Positions 7,101 to 11,355 of a stretch of 11,355 nucleotides of DNA are shown here, in pieces. Made by a program: the position numbers and the translations under genes. The stretch is taken from the NCBI GenBank assembly GCA_943331195.2, contig CALQKQ020000067.1:1-11355 (forward strand). Direction: 5' to 3'. The notes below the pieces were generated by a model that ran no database searches, was not told the origin of the DNA, and saw nothing but the letters and a program-made list of their open reading frames with translations. The stretch is from Akkermansia muciniphila. GTDB lineage: Bacteria; Verrucomicrobiota; Verrucomicrobiia; Verrucomicrobiales; V1-33. Every line of letters begins with the position of its first letter. Within the stretch, counting starts at the first letter, position 1.

Positions 7101-7930
7101 CCAACCCCGATCCAGGCCCGCCCTACGACAGCCCCGGCGACGGCATCTTCGACGCCTTCCCCTGGAGCGGCGGATCCTCCGGCATCCACGACAGCGTCAT
7201 GCTGCGCAGCTACGCCCCCCTCGTCCCCGCCCCCGTGGTGCCCATCGCCCCCTACCCCAACGATGGTTGGACCTATGGCCTAGCCAACCTCACCGCCGCC
7301 CTCTTCCCCGCCCCAGCCTCCTTCTTCTACCACGTGGAATCCGTGGCCCGCTTCCAAGGAGAAAAGGGCCCCAACGACCCGAACGCCTGGTATGGCGGCG
7401 ACCTCAAAGGTGGCGCTTCCGGCAACGTCGGCGACGCCGAGGACTACCTCACCAGCGCGCAAGACCCCACCCACGCCCCTCGCCCCGCAGGCTTCTGGGG
7501 CCGCGTCACCCCCGGCCAGCCCAACCTCATGCGCAGCGCCAACGACGACCTCGACGGCGACGGCCTTCCCAATCTCATCGAACAGGCCTTCAACAGCAAT
7601 CCAGCCAGCGCAGCTTCTGCGGGCCCCCTCCCTGCCCCCCTCATCATCTCCGAGGGCGGCCAATCCTACCTCGGGCTCTCCTACACTCGCCTGCGCAACG
7701 GCAGCGGATCGCCCTACGCGGCCGAGGCCTACCTCTACGACGCCCAAACCTCGCCCGACCTCCTCAACTGGACCACCGACCCCGCCTCCGGCCCCACCGC
7801 CCTGGTCCCCGTCGGCAATCCCGTCACCTGGCCGGACGGCGTCACCGAAACCGCCACCCTGCGCCTCCCTACCCCCCTGGCCAGCCCCCTGGGCCGACAA
7901 TACATCCGCCTCCGCGTCACCCGCCGCTGA
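4193..7930 (+). CDS. Large secreted protein with four lamin-tail-like repeats
   Basis: A 1245-residue exported protein with a signal peptide (MKKLILPLLALCLAPIGGQA, 1-20). Four diverged repeats follow, each opening with an NE(V/I)-type strand: RINEVHYN (from 23), RINEVSLNP (308), RLNEVMINP (580) and VFNEIHFNP (826). Each continues with a (Y/F)xEL/EI strand, a 'TG(S/T)NGLxxLG' motif, an 'LLLVR/K' strand and a closing 'G..TPG(R/Q)PN/AN' motif. This order matches the bacterial lamin-tail (LTD) family, usually an extracellular Ig-like fold linked to adhesion or nuclease/esterase modules; no enzyme domain is seen here. From about 1118 the tail has a Ca-binding-like DDLDGDGLPNLIEQAF and a β-rich terminal domain with Y-L-YDAQTSPDLLNW, typical of large secreted Verrucomicrobia proteins. 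No transmembrane anchor or LPXTG is present. Likely cell-surface or extracellular; function unknown. The start is fixed by the signal peptide. Confidence 0.87.
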   Translation: MKKLILPLLALCLAPIGGQAALRINEVHYNVEGPDENYEFIELKSTTGGVESCAGLSLVLINNALSDGGVRLNPGEILEVLNLSDLSTGSNGLLLLGNNYTESPPGGPWSGAIDPATALGDPAGLGDSDIKTNTGFTLLLIRNFDAVNGTKGLDIDQDIISGAGISTGNGTIDWNQASPPAGSVPRLWADADVIDSIGVRDYLDTGDPVDAAAIGNRNPYVPTAANINTTWTSSDLGARDPDTFARQLGNNTASNALSYYGGKMNNNNPTPTDVLYRTNRTFGPGKMLGQVTPGRANLATTLTTTDFRINEVSLNPSGSSSADDRYQYIEIANVDGQSRSLSGYWLILLDSYDGSGNANDSSPGVGTILEEWNLSDFATGSNGLLLLGDGFSPAYTPFEDAVSPQTAVGDPVAKNGPPASSGWGLGDLRFKDGHTLLLVKGYSPPTIRDLDATPQDGVLDSTPWTSLSDQVGFTQVAKTTIGRTYAAVDLRAGMAPTAVPDNLSRKLGTFVNATASWYGGSFPGGSSPMTLGFGVSTPALPTDSFAATWFGGFRGAATPGQPNLAASVNPVAPPLAASIRLNEVMINPTNDITTDDDKSNEYLELASTNQGLAYLDGLWVLVVDLNGTVGNIQTGFPLNGYTTGTNGLVLLGDGYDNTNALYVFNEGTLPPHTAAFDPPIGLEENEFPNNGSAILLVRGIKGPISLNANGKPIGDLDPENDGVLLAPSAYTDELVDSIVINGVNPGASYGWIDSTAFMPHHVARQPGNFAANSAASWYYGQIPQAAQPAPLTTYSGSFGGPFQGAASPGRANHGATPGPVNVGDVVFNEIHFNPAGTDSNFEFLELLSSNGASRSLNGYSILAIDNQTSNTGGIRHAWSLDGMSTGTNGLFVLGNRYPIADQNPWQSVMRSQTRTGDPPGREGLASSFSDAVLGSETDNLNVTFLLVRNFNRYIDYDLDDKTPNAPSPLPNPDPGPPYDSPGDGIFDAFPWSGGSSGIHDSVMLRSYAPLVPAPVVPIAPYPNDGWTYGLANLTAALFPAPASFFYHVESVARFQGEKGPNDPNAWYGGDLKGGASGNVGDAEDYLTSAQDPTHAPRPAGFWGRVTPGQPNLMRSANDDLDGDGLPNLIEQAFNSNPASAASAGPLPAPLIISEGGQSYLGLSYTRLRNGSGSPYAAEAYLYDAQTSPDLLNWTTDPASGPTALVPVGNPVTWPDGVTETATLRLPTPLASPLGRQYIRLRVTRR
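4259..7540 (+). repeat. Four tandem coding repeats, about 250-285 codons each
   Basis: Repeat units begin near 4259, 5114, 5930 and 6668, giving spacings of 285, 272 and 246 residues; the fourth ends near the PGQPN motif around 7525. Similarity is mainly at protein level. Units 1 and 2 are closest and share a 21-base identical DNA stretch (4462-4482 and 5335-5355) encoding the SNGLLLLG core. Units 3 and 4 have the same motif with different codons. This indicates domain duplication inside one gene. Confidence 0.8.
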
Positions 7931-7952
7931 GGCATCCCCAACGCCCCAACGC

Positions 7953-7986
7953 AAAAAGGCCCGTCCTTTCCCGGACGGGCCTTTTT
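7953..7986. terminator. Bidirectional intrinsic terminator between convergent genes
   Basis: AAAAAGGCCCGTCC (7953-7966) and GGACGGGCCTTTTT (7973-7986) are perfect 14-base inverted repeats around TTTCCC. The GC-rich 9-bp core with A5 on the left and T5 on the right gives a strong hairpin with a U-tract on either strand. It ends the plus-strand lamin-tail-repeat gene (stop 7928-7930) and, from the other side, the minus-strand polysaccharide block (stop at 8027). Confidence 0.93.
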
Positions 7987-8026
7987 CGTGCTGGTCTCCA
8001 CCAAGCCTTGCGCGCACCGCGTCGGC

Positions 8027-8770
8027 TCAGGGGGCGCGGCCGCGCCACAGTTTCTTGCAGGGATGCAACACCCAACTCCCCGCCACCGTCCGCGCGGCCA
8101 CTTCCGCCCCCCGCTCGCCCAGGGGGGCCAAATCCTCCTCCCATTCTGGCAAACCACGCACTCGCAGCCCCAGGTGGTGCGCCGTCGTCGGCATCGCCAC
8201 TTCCAAATAAACCGGAAACGGTTCCGCCGCCAGCGCCGTCGCCGCGAACGCTTCCCACGTCCACCACGTCAGGCAACCCAGCATCATCAGCACCACGTCC
8301 CGATCCGACCGCACCGTCCCCTCCAGCCACGACGGGAACGCCGGGTTTCCCTGGTGCGCCAGATAATGGGGATGACTTGTCCCGTCCACGCGCCTCAAGT
8401 GCGCCCCCAGCACATCCGCCCCCTCCTCCGCGCCGCGCCGATTCAAATAGTCTACCAATCCAGCGCGCAACGGCGCCACATCGCACTCCACCATCACCAC
8501 CCGATTCACGCCCCGCCCCCGCAGCACTTCTACCAGCGCCTGCATCAGCCCCCGATACGACTGCCGCTCCCGCTGGTGATCCCGCGTGCGCAGTCGGGGA
8601 TCTCCGATCCACGTCCGCAGCGGCCAGGTCACCTCCGCAAAGCTGTCCTCCGATCCCCCGTAGGCGATCTGCACTTCCGCTTTAGGATTGAGGCGCTGCC
8701 AGTCCGCCGCCATCGCCGCCACTTCCGCTGGCGTCTGGTGTGTAATCAACACAATGCTGCTTTTCAACAT
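8027..8770 (-). CDS. Putative GT-A-type glycosyltransferase
   Basis: A 247-residue soluble protein with no signal peptide or clear membrane segment. The N-terminus (SSIVLITHQTPAEVAAMAAD) looks like the first β-α unit of a nucleotide-sugar binding fold. VNRVVMVECDVAPL (88-101) resembles the hydrophobic strand ending in a DxD-like metal motif of GT-A enzymes, here ECD. PVYLEVAMPTTAHHLGL (186-202) and GSWVLHPCKK (231-240) look like later acceptor/metal-site segments. No named family can be assigned, so the glycosyltransferase call is inference backed by the neighbouring GDP-sugar genes. It is the last gene before the terminator at 7953-7986. The start is the only good ATG at the head of the fold and lies 89 bases inside the preceding small gene, a long overlap. 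No Shine-Dalgarno is evident. Confidence 0.6.
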   Translation of the reverse strand: MLKSSIVLITHQTPAEVAAMAADWQRLNPKAEVQIAYGGSEDSFAEVTWPLRTWIGDPRLRTRDHQRERQSYRGLMQALVEVLRGRGVNRVVMVECDVAPLRAGLVDYLNRRGAEEGADVLGAHLRRVDGTSHPHYLAHQGNPAFPSWLEGTVRSDRDVVLMMLGCLTWWTWEAFAATALAAEPFPVYLEVAMPTTAHHLGLRVRGLPEWEEDLAPLGERGAEVAARTVAGSWVLHPCKKLWRGRAP

Positions 8771-9011
8771 GAGGAAAATCCGGAGGAGGATGCGTGGCGA
8801 AGGCCAAATCTTGGGCCCAATAAACCTCGCTCATTTGCGGCAAAAAATACGGCCGCACCGCCAGCCCATCCAGCCCAATCAGGCGCAGCCCTCCCTTCCA
8901 GCGCACCACCACCACCCGACCCACCACTTCGCCGCTGCGCTGATCCACCACATTCACCCCGAAAAGGAACCGCAGCGCCCGCAAACCACAGCGTTTCAGG
9001 ATCGATTTCAT
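8682..9011 (-). CDS. Small protein of unknown function, coupled to the upstream reductase-like gene
   Basis: A 109-residue frame whose ATG (9011-9009) overlaps the TGA of the upstream gene (9010-9008) as ATGA, a classic translational-coupling arrangement and the main reason to accept it. No family is recognised. Residues 1-20 (MKSILKRCGLRALRFLFGVN) are basic and amphipathic. Residues 21-50 alternate like β-strands with GRVVVVRWKGGLRLIGLDG. Then come RPYFLPQMSEVYWAQDL and FATHPPPDFPHVE, rich in aromatic and Pro residues. The last 29 residues share DNA with the start of the glycosyltransferase-like gene in another frame and turn into a Gly/Ala/Ser-rich tail, so that tail may be unconstrained, or a frameshift may have replaced an earlier stop. 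Between GDP-sugar and glycosyltransferase genes, a polysaccharide-related role is inferred only from context. Confidence 0.55.
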   Translation of the reverse strand: MKSILKRCGLRALRFLFGVNVVDQRSGEVVGRVVVVRWKGGLRLIGLDGLAVRPYFLPQMSEVYWAQDLAFATHPPPDFPHVEKQHCVDYTPDASGSGGDGGGLAAPQS

Positions 9012-10027
9012 GGCCGGTAAATCGGGCTGCCTTCCAGCTTCAAATCCCCATCGTCCATCACCCAGCGCCCCTCCTCAATCCGCCATCCCGCCCCCCGTCC
9101 CGCCGTTCGCCGCACGTCAAACGCCACCATCTCCTCCACCATCGACCCAAACGCGTGTTCCGGTTCCCACCCCGTCTCCGCGCGCAAGCGGCCGCTATTG
9201 CCCACCAGCGGCACCGCCTCCGCCGGACGCCAAAACTCCGGCACCGCCAGCACATGCTTCGCATAATCCAGCCCCACCGCCGCAAACGCCACCCGACAAA
9301 ACTCCCGCACCGTCCGCCCTTCCCCCGTGGCAATCACCCGATCCTCGCGGCAGTCCGACTGCATCATCAAATGCATCGCCCGCACATAATCCCCCGCGTG
9401 CCCCCAATCCCGAATGACATCCAGATTGCCCAACATCAATTGCGCCTGCTGCCCCGCCGCAATCCGCGCCGCCGCCAGGGTAATCTTCCGCGTCACAAAG
9501 CGCTCCGGCCGCAGGGTGCTTTCGTGATTGTACAAAATGCCAATGCGCACAAAAAGCCCGGTGGCGCGGTATTCTCCCGCCAGCGGATGCAGCAGCGCCT
9601 TAGTTGCTCCATAAAGCGAAGCCGGGGCCCGCACCGTGCTCTCGTCCTGAGGCGAGACCAAGGGGTCTCCAAAAGCCACCGCGCTGCCCGCCAAAAAAAC
9701 CTTGGCCCGGGGCACCACCTGTTGCGCCCCTTCCAAGAGCCGCGCCGTCAACATCACATTGCTCTCCAGCAACCGCACCGCCCCCTCCCGCGGCATCCCC
9801 GCGAAACTGTCCCCACCCAAATGGTAAATTTCATCCGGCTGCCACCGCCCCAAGCCCTCCGCCCAACCCTCCACTTCCGGCACCACCTCCCGCTCCACTC
9901 CCAGCGGCACCGCCCGATCCATCCCCCGCACCAAGCCCGTCACCCGGTACCCTAACTTCAGTAAATGCCGCCCCAACAGCACGCCATCCTGCCCGTTCGC
10001 TCCAGTAATAAGGGCCCTCTTCTGCAT
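9008..10027 (-). CDS. Gmd-related SDR, probable GDP-4-keto-6-deoxyhexose reductase
   Basis: A 339-residue extended short-chain dehydrogenase/reductase of the NAD-dependent epimerase/dehydratase family. The Rossmann motif is GANGQDG (9-15). Catalytic Ser115 (LAGSAVAFG), Tyr139 and Lys143 (YGATK) are present, and ILYNHES plus RFVTRKIT (164-183) are Gmd-like. Aligned without gaps to the adjacent gmd product, Ser115, Tyr139 and Lys143 match Ser131, Tyr155 and Lys159, but the dehydratase Glu133 is replaced by Val117. Without that base, C5-C6 elimination is unlikely. A 4-keto reductase role, as in Rmd making GDP-D-rhamnose from the Gmd product, is the preferred inference. The arginine pair after strand 2 of Gmd (VRRTSS) is also changed (VRGMDR), hinting at altered cofactor contacts. 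The ATG at 10027 directly precedes the Rossmann strand; the TTG at 10090 adds an unlikely 21 residues. It lies 71 bases downstream of gmd. Confidence 0.8.
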   Translation of the reverse strand: MQKRALITGANGQDGVLLGRHLLKLGYRVTGLVRGMDRAVPLGVEREVVPEVEGWAEGLGRWQPDEIYHLGGDSFAGMPREGAVRLLESNVMLTARLLEGAQQVVPRAKVFLAGSAVAFGDPLVSPQDESTVRAPASLYGATKALLHPLAGEYRATGLFVRIGILYNHESTLRPERFVTRKITLAAARIAAGQQAQLMLGNLDVIRDWGHAGDYVRAMHLMMQSDCREDRVIATGEGRTVREFCRVAFAAVGLDYAKHVLAVPEFWRPAEAVPLVGNSGRLRAETGWEPEHAFGSMVEEMVAFDVRRTAGRGAGWRIEEGRWVMDDGDLKLEGSPIYRP

Positions 10028-10098
10028 AACTCGGCGGCGAGCACCCTCCCCCTGCCAGGAAGGGCGCTCTCTATAGATCGTCGGCGGCAACTTTCATC

Positions 10099-11106
10099 CT
10101 ATGCGAGCGCAGCCATGTGCTTGTCCCGCTCTGCCAACTCAAGATCAGACTCCACCATGATCCGCACTAACTCCTTGAACTTCACCTTCGGCACCCAGCC
10201 CAACTGCTTGGCGGCCTTCGCCGAATCCCCAATCAAGAGCTCCACCTCCGCCGGGCGCTCAAACGAAGCATCGTATTGCACGTGCTCCTCCCAATTGAGC
10301 CCCGCCATGGTGAATGCCTCCACCACAAACTCCTTCACGGAATGCGTCTCCCCCGTCGCCACCACATAGTCGTCAGGAGTCTCCTGCTGCAACATCAGCC
10401 ACATCATCTCCACATACTCCTTGGCATAGCCCCAATCCCGCTTGGAATCTAAATTGCCTAACACCAACTGCTTCTGCAGCCCGTGCTTGATCCGCCCCAC
10501 CGCCCGCGTGATCTTCCGCGTCACAAAGGTCTCCCCCCGCCGCGGGGATTCGTGGTTGAATAAAATCCCACTCGACCCGTGCAAGCCATACGACTCCCGA
10601 TAATTGATCGTGATCCAATGGCTATACAACTTGGCGCAAGCATAGGGGCTGCGCGGCCAAAATGGCGTCGTCTCCACCTGCGGCACCGCCTGCACCAGTC
10701 CAAACATCTCCGAGGAAGAAGCCTGGTAAAAACGCGCCTTCCCAATCAACCCCGTAATCCGGATCGCCTCCAGCAAGCGCTGCGTCCCTGTGCCCGTCAC
10801 GTCCGCCGTGAACTCCGGCTCATCAAAGGAAACCCTCACGTGGCTCTGCGCCGCCAAATTGTAAATCTCATCCGGCTGAATCTCCTGCAGCAGGCGCACC
10901 AAGTTCGTCCCCTCCCCCAAGTCGCCATAATGCAGCTTGATCGCCGCCCGCGCCGCCGGATCCGCCATGATCGGGTCGATGCGCTCCCGCACCATCGAAG
11001 AAGTCCGCCGTACCAAACCGTGCACTTCATACCCCTTCCCCACCAAAAGCTCGGCAAGGTAAGATCCATCCTGACCAGTGATTCCTGTAATAAATGCTTT
11101 TTTCAT
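10099..11106 (-). CDS. gmd: GDP-mannose 4,6-dehydratase
   Basis: Converts GDP-D-mannose to GDP-4-keto-6-deoxy-D-mannose, the branch-point precursor of GDP-L-fucose, GDP-D-rhamnose and related sugars; cytoplasmic. The 335-residue product has GITGQDGSYLAELL (8-21) for the cofactor, VRRTSS (32-37) of the kind that contacts NADP, YNLAAQSHV (82-90), the catalytic QASSSEMFG (128-136) with Ser131 and Glu133, and YACAK with Tyr155 and Lys159. ILFNHESPRRGETFVTRKIT (181-200) and NLDSKRDWGYAKEYV (218-232) are strong Gmd signatures. All catalytic residues are intact and the length is normal for the shorter bacterial forms. It is first in the minus-strand block. The ATG at 11106 is directly before the first β-strand, with no Shine-Dalgarno. 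Confidence 0.96.
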   Translation of the reverse strand: MKKAFITGITGQDGSYLAELLVGKGYEVHGLVRRTSSMVRERIDPIMADPAARAAIKLHYGDLGEGTNLVRLLQEIQPDEIYNLAAQSHVRVSFDEPEFTADVTGTGTQRLLEAIRITGLIGKARFYQASSSEMFGLVQAVPQVETTPFWPRSPYACAKLYSHWITINYRESYGLHGSSGILFNHESPRRGETFVTRKITRAVGRIKHGLQKQLVLGNLDSKRDWGYAKEYVEMMWLMLQQETPDDYVVATGETHSVKEFVVEAFTMAGLNWEEHVQYDASFERPAEVELLIGDSAKAAKQLGWVPKVKFKELVRIMVESDLELAERDKHMAALA

Positions 11107-11280
11107 GTGCTATGTTATTCGAAAATATGGGCCGCAGCTCGGAGCGCGCGGTCAACTCAAAACTCAAAACTTAAGATCTCATCCCTTCCTCTCGCGGCTC
11201 CGTCAATCGCAGAACCACCCGCGCCCCGCCCCTGCGGGACTGATTGACAGAACGCCTTCGTCCCTAGAAGAAGTATCCCC
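11107..11280. promoter_or_regulatory. Divergent intergenic region between gmd and a glycosyltransferase gene
   Basis: A 174-base region driving genes in both directions. On the plus strand a perfect TTGACA (11244-11249) is followed after 15 bases by TAGAAG (11265-11270, 4 of 6 to TATAAT), a short-spaced candidate promoter. An AGAAGAAG stretch (11266-11273) may be a weak ribosome site for the ATG at 11281. On the gmd side the last 30 bases are unusually AT-rich (around 11110-11130) but no clear promoter pair is seen. A repeated AACTCAAAACTC motif lies near 11153-11170. Confidence 0.35.
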
Positions 11281-11355
11281 ATGCCCCGCCCCCCCCGCAT
11301 CCTGATTCTGGCCCAAACCCCGCCCCCCACCCACGGGCAAAGCGTCATGGTCGGA
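11281..11355 (+). CDS. Partial glycosyltransferase, family-4-like N-terminus, runs off right edge
   Basis: An ATG at 11281 opens a frame that stays open to the window end (25 codons). The product MPRPPRILILAQTPPPTHG continues with QSVMVG. A short basic head, a hydrophobic β-strand (ILILAQ) and a P-P-x-x-G-Q loop are the usual start of GT-B family 4 glycosyltransferases, where this Gly-rich loop lies at the acceptor cleft. The frame is too short for a firm family call, but the position divergent to gmd in a sugar-nucleotide locus fits. It would use a nucleotide-sugar donor in the cytoplasm to extend a surface glycan. A weak AGAAGAAG ribosome-site-like stretch ends 7 bases before the ATG. Confidence 0.7.
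   Translation, partial: MPRPPRILILAQTPPPTHGQSVMVG

Noticed and set aside
7267..8685. 472-codon plus-strand frame crossing the terminator and the end of the lamin-tail-repeat gene
   Set aside because: It runs through two opposed genes and a strong terminator, and its product is a Pro/Arg-rich low-complexity sequence.
7988..9955. 655-codon plus-strand open frame antisense to the polysaccharide genes
   Set aside because: Its product is dominated by Pro, His, Arg and Gln without domain motifs, and it lies opposite well-supported minus-strand genes. It is explained by stop-codon depletion in GC-rich DNA.
9008..10027. Calling the second SDR a duplicate dehydratase (second gmd)
   Set aside because: The catalytic Glu is replaced by Val at a position fixed by a gap-free alignment, so a dehydratase function is unlikely.
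10028..10090. Upstream TTG start for the reductase-like gene
   Set aside because: The added 21 residues do not resemble the family, whose N-terminus begins right at the Rossmann strand after the ATG at 10027.

Overview
The window is GC-rich bacterial DNA, most likely from a member of the Verrucomicrobiota. This rests on family content, not on a marker gene. The clues are a large secreted protein with four lamin-tail-like repeats that ends in a 'DxDxDG-LPN' plus 'W...' sorting/adhesion-style tail, a secreted DUF3500 protein, a PF07399-type antiporter, and the near absence of Shine-Dalgarno sequences ahead of well-supported starts. No rRNA, tRNA, CRISPR array, insertion sequence or phage gene was seen.

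Left block (1-2901, all on the minus strand). A multi-pass antiporter (1351-2901) is followed by a sulfotransferase-like protein (310-1197). Beyond it is the start of a further gene that leaves the window at base 1 (1-202); it has an Ala/Arg-rich N-terminus and a signal-peptide-like stretch. The gaps hold two hairpins and one candidate promoter.

Middle block (3000-7930, plus strand). A secreted DUF3500 protein (3000-4076) ends in an intrinsic terminator whose stem contains the stop codon. Next comes a 1245-residue secreted protein with four lamin-tail-like repeats (4193-7930). A near-perfect bidirectional terminator (7953-7986) separates it from the convergent block to its right.

Right block (8027-11106, minus strand, read right to left). 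The order is gmd (GDP-mannose 4,6-dehydratase), then a Gmd-related reductase-like enzyme that has lost the dehydratase glutamate, then a small unknown protein coupled by an ATGA overlap, then a putative GT-A-type glycosyltransferase that overlaps the small gene by 89 bases. Divergent to gmd, at 11281, a family-4-type glycosyltransferase begins and runs off the right edge. The block reads as part of a surface-polysaccharide locus making and using a GDP-6-deoxyhexose, possibly GDP-D-rhamnose. The sugar identity is inferred.

Nothing here is clearly a new defence or mobile system. The least explained items are the small overlapping gene at 8682-9011, the Glu-less Gmd paralogue, the four-repeat secreted protein and the partial left-edge gene.
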